A stretch of DNA of 64,000 nucleotides from Chryseobacterium sp. Leaf405 (GTDB taxonomy: Bacteria > Bacteroidota > Bacteroidia > Flavobacteriales > Weeksellaceae): NCBI RefSeq assembly GCF_001425355.1, contig NZ_LMQN01000015.1, positions 357,862-421,861 of the forward strand, in the 5' to 3' direction. Under the pieces are notes generated by a model. The model made no database searches, had not been told where the DNA came from, and saw only the letters and a program-made list of their open reading frames with translations. Positions within the stretch are counted from its first letter, which is position 1. Every line of letters begins with the position of its first letter. The translations under genes and the position numbers were made by a program. Of the stretch, positions 25,175 to 32,785 are shown in pieces.

Positions 25175-25831
25175 CTATGTTTTTATTCTAAAGTAAAATG
25201 TTTTATTCTTTTTATTGGATAGATAAGAAGATGTAGTAATAATATTTTTTTTTATTCGTCTAGCTACTAAATTAAAATCGATTTCTTTAACTGTCGTAAT
25301 TTTTAATGTGGTATAAATAGTATGTATTATTTTTACCCCAGAACCTTTAGACCAAATTTCATCTTTTTTAATATTATCTTCTTTCGTTGAATAATCATTT
25401 TGAATTAATATATATTTTCTGTTAAAATATGACACAAGATGTTTTAGTTGATCTTTATTTAAATCCTTAGCAAATGAAATTATATAACTATTTTTACCTT
25501 TCGTTTTTATCTTAAATATATATTCTGATTTTTTCAATAAATCATCATGAAACTCTACTGGAATGTAATTTTTTTTAACATTCTTATAACTGTCATAATA
25601 AGAATAGCCAGATTTATTTAGCTGCATCTTATTTTTAATTTTATTTTTTTTGTTGAAATCAAAAGTTAATAAATCTACTTTTACCGAATCTTCTATTTCA
25701 ACCTTTTCATTAGAATTAATTTCTAACTGTGAGTAATATACATCTTTATTTAGCTTTTTCCATCTTATACTTTGCCCTGAAATGCTAAAAACAGGAACAA
25801 TTAAAAGAAATAAAATTTTAATTTTATTCAT
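25175..25831 (-). CDS. Exported protein, unknown, very AT-rich
   Basis: 218 residues with a signal peptide about 1-19 (FSISGQS). Extremely Lys/Asn/Ile-rich, AT-richer than all core genes in the window, with strand-rich segments (YIFKIKTKGKNSYIISF) and a C-terminal KTFYFRIKT. No family recognised. It is framed by two copies of the same decayed gene end (relics C and D), as if inserted into or captured between them. Foreign origin is plausible from composition. Confidence 0.55.
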   Translation of the reverse strand: MNKIKILFLLIVPVFSISGQSIRWKKLNKDVYYSQLEINSNEKVEIEDSVKVDLLTFDFNKKNKIKNKMQLNKSGYSYYDSYKNVKKNYIPVEFHDDLLKKSEYIFKIKTKGKNSYIISFAKDLNKDQLKHLVSYFNRKYILIQNDYSTKEDNIKKDEIWSKGSGVKIIHTIYTTLKITTVKEIDFNLVARRIKKNIITTSSYLSNKKNKTFYFRIKT

Positions 25832-25888
25832 TATTATTTACTATGTGATTAGGAAAACTTGTCAAAAGAAACATTTAATATTCATTTC

Positions 25889-26033
25889 TTATTGTTTTGT
25901 CAGAGTAACACTGTCGGGATTCCCCATCCTGCACCGGGAGTTGGTGAACTCCCATTAATGTTAATATTTTCTCTGGGAGTCATTTTCCATTCCATTGTGG
26001 TAGGATTAATTATCTTTAGCTCAATATCAAGTT
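25889..26033 (-). pseudogene. 3' relic D (direct-repeat partner of relic C)
   Basis: Same fragment as relic C with a stop after VTLTKQ and a one-base frame change near the GAGW codons. No 5' portion is present. Confidence 0.65.
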
Positions 26034-26065
26034 GAATAATATAAATGTATATACTGTTTTCATTG

Positions 26066-26662
26066 TTACTGCTTAGTCATTGTATATTCTACTTCCGGTA
26101 TCTGTGGCTTATCCGGCAGGTTTACGTCGCTTGCACTAAGATGTACAACACCAGTACTGTATATTCTTGCTTTTATGGTTGTCGGATTAATGTACCTGAA
26201 AATAATATTCATGGTAATATGTTTCCTGTCTGGATCACTAAAAAAACTTTTTACTCTGAACTCTCCAGAACTGCAATCAGTGCATTTAAAATACTGATTA
26301 TTACGAATAAATAAAGCATCTGAAATAGCATGGTAGCTTTCATTCATGGGAACATCTATTTTATTCAATGTATTGATTAATGTATTTCCTGAAGGATTAA
26401 TATACTTGTATTCTCCATAGAGTATATCACTATAGGATCCTTCATAATCATAAAATAGTTTTTTCTTGATTATCATGGTGAGTTCTTCATTTCCATTTTG
26501 ATATTTCCATGTTCCCACAAAATTGTCGAGAAAATTGTCGGTATCTTTATAATAAGCATTATCAGGAATATTACCATAATTTTGTTTCATGGGTACAATG
26601 GTTTGTGCTTTACAGCTTAATACACAAACCGTAAAAATAAATAGTATTATAATATTTTTCAT
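26066..26662 (-). CDS. DUF6705-like lipoprotein (divergent)
   Basis: 198 residues; lipobox VLSCKAQ near residue 17. It shares the DUF6705 frame: GNIPDNAYYKDTDNFLDNF, VGTWKYQNG, SGNTLINTLN and a C-terminus ending YTMTKQ. It differs in the second half, with CTDCSSGEF replacing DRDLCMRSG. It lies 13 bp downstream of the orphan JAMM cassette, which it may accompany as a cognate partner. Confidence 0.7.
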   Translation of the reverse strand: MKNIIILFIFTVCVLSCKAQTIVPMKQNYGNIPDNAYYKDTDNFLDNFVGTWKYQNGNEELTMIIKKKLFYDYEGSYSDILYGEYKYINPSGNTLINTLNKIDVPMNESYHAISDALFIRNNQYFKCTDCSSGEFRVKSFFSDPDRKHITMNIIFRYINPTTIKARIYSTGVVHLSASDVNLPDKPQIPEVEYTMTKQ

Positions 26663-26675
26663 ATCAATTGATTTT

Positions 26676-27725
26676 TTATTGACAAGGTAATTTTTTTATT
26701 TCAAAAACATTAGAGTTTTTTACGATGCTGAGCTTATCCCATCCGGTTAAGCTAGCGTTGGATTTGTACAAAGATACTTTGGTATTGTAATGTTTGGTAC
26801 TGTTATCTATACTGGTTACGAATTTTAAAAATCTTTCTTCCAATATGCTGTTATCCGTATTCCATTCTCCTGTAACAGAATTTTGTAAATTACTAAAATC
26901 TGCTTCGAAATTATTTCTAAATTTTCTTCTTTTAAATTCATCACTATAAATTTCATACATCATTTGTTGGAAGGCACTAATATTAGCATCTTCCAACGCC
27001 AAAGCATAAACTTCGTTATTAGCCACTACAATATGTACAGGAATGGGAACATCTACACTACCTTGGGGAACTGAAGTGAACCAAAAGAAAAAATTATTTT
27101 CCATCATAATATCATCGTGGGAAAATATACCCTGTAAGCTGTTCATGTGCGTGTGTGCACCACCAAAGGTATTAGGTGTTCTCACATACTCTACCGTATT
27201 ATCTGCAGTATATGTTGTCACTTTTTTCGCATACATTTGCCCATTAGCAGGATCATAAAAAAAAGAATAGCCGTCTTCATGTGTTGCAGTTGCCATATTT
27301 TTTGTTTTCAAATCTACTAATGCTGTTTTTATGCTTACTGCTCCCGGAGGTAAGGATGTAGGAGTATTAAGCAATTGTTTCAGTTTTTCACAAGGATTAC
27401 CAAGAAGATCAGGTAAACTGCCTCCCCCATGCGGAGAAGTCGTAATCACACCACTACCACTTCCACTACTACCATTTCCCGGAGAAGCCCCGCCACCGCA
27501 CGTATCATACGTAGTGTAAGAAATCCCTGTATAAGAATATCCCTCAGTCGGCAATCCACTTGGAGGGCATTTGCAATCGGCGGTCTGTGCATAGTTGTGT
27601 AGATTTTCACAACACATCATGCCCGGGATGTACATATTCACAAATTCCGGTATGGTGATCGTACACAAATTGGCATTGTATTTCCCGAAAACCTCTGTGC
27701 CCGAAATGCTTCCCAGAGATACCAT
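26676..27725 (-). CDS. Orphan JAMM cassette: 5'-truncated copy of the 28394-29869 lipoprotein with a different tail
   Basis: 349-residue open frame, but its first Met is internal in the full-length paralogue (its residue 160). There is no signal peptide, and similarity continues upstream to 27773 before stopping. Residues 1-112 are almost identical to the constant region of the paralogue (Cys-rich, then a Gly/Ser linker, ending LLGNPC). After that the tail is different. It carries its own JAMM signature: H191-T-H193, then S202-x2-D205, the zinc ligands of MPN+ metalloproteases. A terminator separates it from the upstream gene and no promoter is seen, so it may be silent and serve as a recombination donor. 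Confidence 0.75.
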   Translation of the reverse strand: MVSLGSISGTEVFGKYNANLCTITIPEFVNMYIPGMMCCENLHNYAQTADCKCPPSGLPTEGYSYTGISYTTYDTCGGGASPGNGSSGSGSGVITTSPHGGGSLPDLLGNPCEKLKQLLNTPTSLPPGAVSIKTALVDLKTKNMATATHEDGYSFFYDPANGQMYAKKVTTYTADNTVEYVRTPNTFGGAHTHMNSLQGIFSHDDIMMENNFFFWFTSVPQGSVDVPIPVHIVVANNEVYALALEDANISAFQQMMYEIYSDEFKRRKFRNNFEADFSNLQNSVTGEWNTDNSILEERFLKFVTSIDNSTKHYNTKVSLYKSNASLTGWDKLSIVKNSNVFEIKKLPCQ

Positions 27726-27773
27726 CGTTACATGATTTTTCAGTTCTGCAACCGTCAGGTTTTCCAGATTTTC
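27388..27773 (-). repeat. Constant-region duplication, copy 2
   Basis: 386 bp nearly identical, without gaps, to 29055-29440 (constant offset 1667). It ends sharply at both sides: at the constant/variable junction (NPC codons) and in mid-gene at the 5' side. Confidence 0.85.
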
Positions 27774-27792
27774 ATTTGTGCTTTGAGAAATT

Positions 27793-27828
27793 AAAAACTA
27801 TCTCTAATCCGCATAGAGATAGTTTTTT
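27793..27828 (-). terminator. Terminator after the 27831 lipoprotein gene
   Basis: 12-bp stem AAACTATCTCTA / TAGAGATAGTTT with T runs on both strands. Confidence 0.8.
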
Positions 27829-27830
27829 AC

Positions 27831-28382
27831 TTATTTTTTTGTAAAAATAGCATCATATGGAAGTGGCTCTGGTCTTTGAGCTGGCGGATAATTTTTATAA
27901 AAACAATCACTATCAAGCCAATTTTCATCCTCCCCATAATGCCATTTTAATTGTGTTTTTGTAGAATCTGTAAAATTGATTATTATAGTACCGGAGCGCA
28001 TGCACAAATCACGATCTACATAACTCAAAAAATATTTGTTTTCTCCACTTTTAAAATTCACTCCTTCAATTTTTACTTTATCATTTGGGAGATTCGTATT
28101 ATCAAATAAAATAGTACCTGTTGCATCGGTTACTTTAAATTTAATAATAAGATAATCCATATAGGTGTACAGTGTGTATTTATTTATTTCTTTCGATATA
28201 TATATATATATCGTTTTATTATTCCAGATTGCCTTCCAAGTTCCTATATAATCATTCAGTTCATTATCTATATCTTTTAGGTAAGAATTATCCGGAACAT
28301 CCGTATAAGTTCTTAAAGGATAGGTTTGAGATTTACAACTGAATGTAAATAATATGGATAGTATTAAAATAATGTTTTTCAT
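27831..28382 (-). CDS. DUF6705 family lipoprotein next to the JAMM effector
   Basis: 183 residues from the ATG at 28382, which begins a proper lipoprotein signal peptide (TFSCKSQ, Cys16); an in-frame ATG seven codons earlier overlaps the upstream gene. Family motifs: LRTYTDVPDNSYLKDIDNEL, IGTWKAIWNN, ILFDNTNLPND, DRDLCMRSG, QLKWHY, PEPLPYDAIFTKK. It starts 12 bp after the JAMM lipoprotein gene and is closed by a strong terminator, so the two form a two-gene unit. A role as specific inhibitor of that JAMM protein is suggested by order only. Confidence 0.75.
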   Translation of the reverse strand: MKNIILILSILFTFSCKSQTYPLRTYTDVPDNSYLKDIDNELNDYIGTWKAIWNNKTIYIYISKEINKYTLYTYMDYLIIKFKVTDATGTILFDNTNLPNDKVKIEGVNFKSGENKYFLSYVDRDLCMRSGTIIINFTDSTKTQLKWHYGEDENWLDSDCFYKNYPPAQRPEPLPYDAIFTKK

Positions 28383-28393
28383 GATGGTATATT

Positions 28394-29869
28394 TTAAGGA
28401 CATGGTATTTCTTTTATTCTGTCAGGTGAATTGAAATTATATTCTATTTTTACTTTAGAGGTTGAAGTTACTCGATATACTTCTAAACCAGGCTTATTAA
28501 TTTTATCTTTTATAAATCTTAAAATTTCAGCTTCCACATCTTTTTGATCATAATTAGGTCTAGTATATGCATTCAAAAGAGATCTTTTATAATCTTTTTT
28601 TAGTTTTTCCATTTGATTTTCAGGTATTTCTCCCGGATTATTTGTTCCCGAATACATCAGCATATAACTTCCTGCTGAAGTGGTAATTAAAGAATAAGCA
28701 TTTCCATAACTTCCAGTATTTGCTATCGCATGAGGCATAAGATCATTTATGAAGGTTCTGATATCCATGTGGGAAGGAAACTTTCCTGGTGGCATATCGT
28801 CGGGATTACAAGTTTGATTTTGGTGAGTGTGCATCAAACCATACACCAAAGGATCATATATAATCGGCATATCTTTATCTGTAATACATTGGGGCAAATC
28901 TGTATTAATGTATTCGGGTTCTGTGTTTCCGGTACTAGAAGCAGGATATTTTACTGCATACGCTTTTTCATAATTTAGATTAAATACTGAGGGCTGCGTC
29001 ATTTCAGTAAATTTAGCCTTAAAATTATTATCAGCCAAAAGCTCTGTAATTTTATCACAAGGATTACCAAGAAGGTCAGGCAAACCGCCTCCCCCATGCG
29101 GAGAAGTCGTAATCACACCGCTACCACTTCCACTGCTCCCATTTCCCGGTGAAGCCCCTCCGCCACACGTATCATAAGTAGTGTAAGAAATCCCTGTATA
29201 AGAATACCCCTCAGTCGGCAATCCACTTGGAGGGCATTTGCAATCGGCGGTCTGTGCATAGTTGTGCAGATTTTCACAACACATCATGCCCGGGATGTAC
29301 ATATTCACAAATTCCGGTATGGTGATCGTACACAAATTAGCATTGTATTTCCCGAAAACCTCTGTGCCCGAAATGCTTCCCAGCGACACCATGGTTACAT
29401 GATTTTTCAGTTCTGCAACCGTCAGGTTTTCCAGATTTTCCAGAGCAGTTTTATCATAAGTAGAAATATACGCCGCAAACTGAGCGTTTCCCAGATCATA
29501 AAGAATAAAGTTTTCCAGCTTTCCTGTAGTGCCTTCCCTTGGCTGTATTTTAAAAGTATAGGTTTTGTTTCCGGCGGCATCTTCGGTATACAGCACATCA
29601 TTCAGATCCACACTGAAGCCGTTTTCAGCATCGGTAAAGATTTTAGAAACAGTATTCTTTGCACCGATTTTGTTTTTGGAAAGTTTGGCAAGCTGCGAAA
29701 AAAGCAGTTGGTTTTCCTGCAGTTCGGGTAAATGAATAATACGGGAGGTAACGGTAGCTCTCTGGCTGCTTTTGTTTTCCTGTATTGCCAGATCGTCTGT
29801 TCTGCAGGAGTAGAGGGTGACTGCGGTTGCCATCATCAGGCAGAGCCGTAGAATAAATTTTTTCGTCAT
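28394..29869 (-). CDS. Lipoprotein with constant region and C-terminal JAMM metalloprotease-like domain
   Basis: 491 residues. The lipobox TLYSC gives Cys22, followed by RTDD, a flavobacterial surface-export signal. An N-terminal domain (about 30-160), a Cys-rich segment (CC at 197-198, C210, C212, C235) and a Gly/Ser linker (236-263) lead to LLGNPC at 266-271, where similarity to the downstream orphan cassette ends. The variable tail holds H347-T-H349 and S366-x2-D369, a JAMM/MPN+ zinc signature. Predicted to be surface-displayed with a protease-type tail, like a polymorphic effector. No toxin activity is demonstrated; adhesion or self-processing are alternatives. Confidence 0.8.
   Translation of the reverse strand: MTKKFILRLCLMMATAVTLYSCRTDDLAIQENKSSQRATVTSRIIHLPELQENQLLFSQLAKLSKNKIGAKNTVSKIFTDAENGFSVDLNDVLYTEDAAGNKTYTFKIQPREGTTGKLENFILYDLGNAQFAAYISTYDKTALENLENLTVAELKNHVTMVSLGSISGTEVFGKYNANLCTITIPEFVNMYIPGMMCCENLHNYAQTADCKCPPSGLPTEGYSYTGISYTTYDTCGGGASPGNGSSGSGSGVITTSPHGGGGLPDLLGNPCDKITELLADNNFKAKFTEMTQPSVFNLNYEKAYAVKYPASSTGNTEPEYINTDLPQCITDKDMPIIYDPLVYGLMHTHQNQTCNPDDMPPGKFPSHMDIRTFINDLMPHAIANTGSYGNAYSLITTSAGSYMLMYSGTNNPGEIPENQMEKLKKDYKRSLLNAYTRPNYDQKDVEAEILRFIKDKINKPGLEVYRVTSTSKVKIEYNFNSPDRIKEIPCP
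29055..29440 (-). repeat. Constant-region duplication, copy 1
   Basis: Encodes residues about 144-272 of the full-length lipoprotein. Partner of 27388-27773. Confidence 0.85.
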
Positions 29870-30067
29870 TTAATTTGTTGTTTTTACGGGTTAAATATAA
29901 TTCTTTTATAATACTATAGATGCATTATTTTACCTTTTGGTTGGAAAGGAAATAATTTTTTTTCATCATTTAGTTTTATAGCTCTACAAAGGTGTGAAAA
30001 ACAATCCTGAAAATGGCAGTAGAAAATTACTGATATACGTAAGGTTTTTCTAAAAGAAAATTTTATG

Positions 30068-30075
30068 TACTTTTG
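30068..30075 (+). promoter_or_regulatory. -7 box before the XRE gene
   Basis: TACTTTTG abuts the first ATG (30076). The expected transcript start lies past that codon, which favours the ATG at 30094. Confidence 0.6.
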
Positions 30076-30093
30076 ATGAAAATACAGAGCGCT

Positions 30094-30447
30094 ATGACAT
30101 TAGGTGAAAAACTGAAGAAAGCAAGAATCCACAAAAACCTTACGCAGGAGTATCTTGCCGAGGTACTGAATGTATCCCAGAAAACCTATTCCAACTTCGA
30201 GAACGACAAAAGCAAACCCGATTTTCATCAGGTAGAAGATATTGCCAAAACACTGGAAGTAAGTGTTTTGGATTTTTTAAGCGGAGAAAGTATCACAGTT
30301 AATCAAAACAATAATGAAGTTGCAGTAGCTCAGAATTATGCACCAATAAGCACTTCCGAAAAGCTGATCGAGCAATACGAAGAACGCATCAAAGAACTGA
30401 AAGACCAGGTAGAATACTGGAAAAATAAATCGGAAGGCGGTAAGTAA
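30094..30447 (+). CDS. XRE-family transcriptional regulator
   Basis: 117 residues from 30094 (123 from 30076). An HTH_3 domain fills residues 1-64: LGEKLKKARIHKNLTQEYLAEVL..., with the recognition helix VSQKTYSNFENDKSKP. A Gln/Asn linker follows, then a charged C-terminal coiled coil (EKLIEQYEERIKELKDQVEYW) for dimerisation. The start was chosen because the -7 box ends immediately before the upstream ATG. The gene is followed by a 41-bp tandem repeat array and a DUF6261 gene, possible targets of this regulator. Confidence 0.88.
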   Translation: MTLGEKLKKARIHKNLTQEYLAEVLNVSQKTYSNFENDKSKPDFHQVEDIAKTLEVSVLDFLSGESITVNQNNNEVAVAQNYAPISTSEKLIEQYEERIKELKDQVEYWKNKSEGGK

Positions 30448-30456
30448 TCTTTCACC

Positions 30457-30673
30457 TTTCCGGAAAGTCTGTTTCACCCTCGCAACACATTTTCCGGTAA
30501 CTGGGAAAGTTTCCTGCACACTACAGCAGACTTTCCGTTAAGCGGGAAAGCTCTCTGCACCCTGCGGCGAACTTTCCGGAAGCCGGGAAACCTTCCTGTA
30601 CCTTGCAGGAGACTTTCCGGAAACAGGGAAACATCTTTGAACCCTCACGCAGGTGTTTCCCCGAATCAGAAAC
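30457..30673. repeat. 41-bp imperfect tandem repeat array
   Basis: Units begin at 30491, 30532, 30573 and 30614 (41, 41, 41, 42 bp), with a 34-bp partial unit at 30457 and a decayed one from 30656. Each starts TTTCCggaAa and continues ...GGGAAA, so units are locally palindromic (TTTCC/GGGAAA). A candidate protein-binding or RNA-folding array between the XRE and DUF6261 genes. Confidence 0.8.
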
Positions 30674-30689
30674 AAACATTTTTAAAAAT

Positions 30690-31433
30690 ATGAATGCAAT
30701 TGAATTAAAATTACTCCGCAATGCAGAGTACCTGCAATATGTAAAAGACTTCGCAGGTATCATTGCACTAAACAATCCCTCAACCTTACAGATCGACGCC
30801 AAACTTTCTGCCTTCAACACCAAGATCGCTGAGCTGGAAGCGCTTTACAAAAAAGCTCTTGCCAGCGAAAAGACTCAGGAAGTTCTTCTTCTGGACGAGA
30901 GAAGAGACAACGCCATTACCGGGATCTATTATTTTTTGTTGGCACAGAGCTACCATTACGAGACCGACAGAAAACAGAAAGCCCAGTCGCTTCTTGAGAG
31001 TATGGCACTCTACGGCAGCAGCATTGCCCGCCTCAATTACCAGGCAGAAACTGCCACCATTAATAACCTTATCCGTGACTGGGAAAACAAACCTGATCTT
31101 ACTATAGCAGTCGCAGATTTTGACCTTTCAGGCTGGGTAGCAGAGCTGAAGAATGCCAACGATCAATTCAATTCAAAATATCTTTCCCGCACTCAGGAAT
31201 ATGGCGATGCAAGCCCCGAAACCATCAAACTGAAAAGGGAAGAAACCAACACCGCCTATTATGCACTGAGAGACCGGATTGATGCGCTTCACCTTTTGGT
31301 AGAAACCCCGCCTTCACCGTATGCCACAGTCATCAATCAGCTGAATGCGCTTACCGATCAGTATAATGTATTATTGGTTAACAGGCAGAATACCGAAATC
31401 CCCGGTAACAGTTCCGCTATTGGTACAGTTTAG
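30690..31433 (+). CDS. DUF6261 family protein
   Basis: 247 residues, soluble and mostly helical, with repeated Leu/Ala heptad-like stretches (KLSAFNTKIAELEALYKKAL, IDALHLLVETPPSPYATVI). It starts MNAIELKLLRNAEYLQYVKDF, the usual N-terminus of DUF6261 proteins in Bacteroidetes. An open frame from 30603 runs through the tandem repeats but encodes no conserved sequence, so the ATG at 30690 is preferred. Function unknown. More GC-rich than its neighbours. Confidence 0.75.
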   Translation: MNAIELKLLRNAEYLQYVKDFAGIIALNNPSTLQIDAKLSAFNTKIAELEALYKKALASEKTQEVLLLDERRDNAITGIYYFLLAQSYHYETDRKQKAQSLLESMALYGSSIARLNYQAETATINNLIRDWENKPDLTIAVADFDLSGWVAELKNANDQFNSKYLSRTQEYGDASPETIKLKREETNTAYYALRDRIDALHLLVETPPSPYATVINQLNALTDQYNVLLVNRQNTEIPGNSSAIGTV

Positions 31434-31474
31434 AAAATATGTATCATCCCCAATGTGCATTTTGATTTCACATC

Positions 31475-31596
31475 CGTCACTTCGAATAAGTTTTGAAAAA
31501 ACTGTATCGAGAAGTTGGTAATTAAACGACTGAAACTACATTCATCGGTTCTCGATACATTTTTCTGCTTCGCTGCGAAAAACACCGAACTGCGGG
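31475..31596 (+). mobile_element. MITE/REP-like element, copy 1
   Basis: About 122 bp, starting CGTCACTTCGAATAAG, with internal GTATCGAGAA ... TTCTCGATAC arms. It is the inverted counterpart of 32461-32585; its far end (GAACTGCGG) is slightly eroded. No coding capacity. Confidence 0.75.
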
Positions 31597-31730
31597 ATCA
31601 AATTTTTTAAAATGCACAATGAGTTTATCATATCAAAAGTATTCCACCAAAAAATTGATGGATTTTTTATGATGATCTGCGTCTGTGATATTCATTCAAT
31701 ATCCTTATATTTACCATCTAAACTTAGTAT

Positions 31731-32417
31731 ATGAAAAAGATCATCATTCCGTTTTTCTGCGCTGTGCTTTTCTCAGCTCCGGCAATGGCACAAAAGACAA
31801 CGGCTACTCCGGCTAAAACGGAAGCTGCAACATCTAAACTGACTCCAAAAGAGGTAATCGAAAATTATCTGAAAGCATTGGGAGGAAAAGATAAATTAGA
31901 GTCCGTAAAAACTACCCTTACTGAAAATACACTGTCTGTTCAGGGGATGGAAGTTGCTATGACCACTAAAAAGATGGGAAGTAAATTTAAATCTGAGCAG
32001 TCTGTAATGGGACAGAAAATGGTTCAGTTTTTTGATGGCGAAAAAGGATATTTCGAGCAGGGTGGTCAGAAAATGGATATTCCTGCTGATAAAGTTGCTG
32101 AGCTTAAAAAAGGCAAAGTGATGGATGCTTTGGGGTATGATCCTGCCAACTTCACAACCGTAACTGTAGAGAAAGTTGACGGAAAAGAGTATAATGTATT
32201 GAATTCTGATAAAGGTAAATTCTACTTCGATGCAGCTACAGGATTATTATACAAATCTTCTGCAGCAGAAGGTAATGCAACCGTAAAAAGTTATATGACG
32301 GTAGACGGAATTAAGTTTCCACAAGAGATTGAAGCTGAAGGAGGCGGACAGAAAGTAAACATTAAAACAACAAAAGTAACCATCAATTCAGGAGTTACAG
32401 AAGCTGATTTTAAATAA
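31731..32417 (+). CDS. Exported LolA-fold-like protein
   Basis: 228 residues, signal peptide about 1-20 (APAMAQ), a Thr/Ala-rich spacer, then a region starting KEVIENYLKALGGKDKLESV. The strands (KMGSKFKSEQSVMGQKMVQF, GLLYKSSAAEGNATVKSYM, GIKFPQEIEAEGGGQKVN) resemble the half-barrel outer-membrane lipoprotein-sorting fold. A lipid- or peptide-binding periplasmic role is likely but unproven. It precedes an M16 protease gene, yet an inverted repeat element and a terminator separate the two, so they are probably transcribed apart. Confidence 0.68.
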   Translation: MKKIIIPFFCAVLFSAPAMAQKTTATPAKTEAATSKLTPKEVIENYLKALGGKDKLESVKTTLTENTLSVQGMEVAMTTKKMGSKFKSEQSVMGQKMVQFFDGEKGYFEQGGQKMDIPADKVAELKKGKVMDALGYDPANFTTVTVEKVDGKEYNVLNSDKGKFYFDAATGLLYKSSAAEGNATVKSYMTVDGIKFPQEIEAEGGGQKVNIKTTKVTINSGVTEADFK

Positions 32418-32460
32418 GAATAAACCGGTGGTGGCATTTTAAAAAATCTTGATAACAGAT

Positions 32461-32585
32461 CGTCAGTTCAAGTGTTTTTCGCAGCGAAGCGCAGAAAAAT
32501 GTATCGAGAACCGATGAATGTAGTTTCAGTCGTTTAATTACCAACTTCTCGATACAAGTTTTTGAAAACTCTACTTGAAGTGACG
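32461..32585 (-). mobile_element. MITE/REP-like element, copy 2 (inverted)
   Basis: 125 bp bounded by 12-bp terminal inverted repeats with one mismatch, CGTCAGTTCAAG / CTTGAAGTGACG, and containing the same inner GTATCGAGAA palindrome. Nearly identical in reverse to 31475-31596. Confidence 0.8.
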
Positions 32586-32640
32586 AAAATGAACCAAAAT
32601 TTACAAAAAGTTAAGAATACACTGTATTTTTATAGAATGA

Positions 32641-32666
32641 AGCCGGGCATTTGTCCGGTTTTTTTT
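32641..32666 (+). terminator. Terminator before the M16 gene
   Basis: CCGGGC / GTCCGG stem (one G-U), loop ATTT, then T8. Confidence 0.65.
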
Positions 32667-32785
32667 ATGCACTGAAAAGATTAACGGTATTTAACTCTAT
32701 TTAACGTTAAATACTATTTTTTACATTTCCTCGTTCTGTGAATAAGTGATATTTTTACCACGAAAAAAATTAATAATCATCTTCT

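Noticed and set aside
29264-29731. 155-codon plus-strand open frame
   Set aside because: Antisense to the constant region of the JAMM lipoprotein, with no family features.
30457-30673. Tandem 41-bp repeats as a CRISPR array
   Set aside because: The units are contiguous and degenerate, with no unique spacers, and no cas genes are near.
30603-30689. Upstream extension of the DUF6261 gene
   Set aside because: It translates the tandem repeats; the conserved N-terminus starts at 30690.
31475-32585. Complete insertion sequence
   Set aside because: No transposase between or beside the inverted repeats; the enclosed gene is LolA-like.
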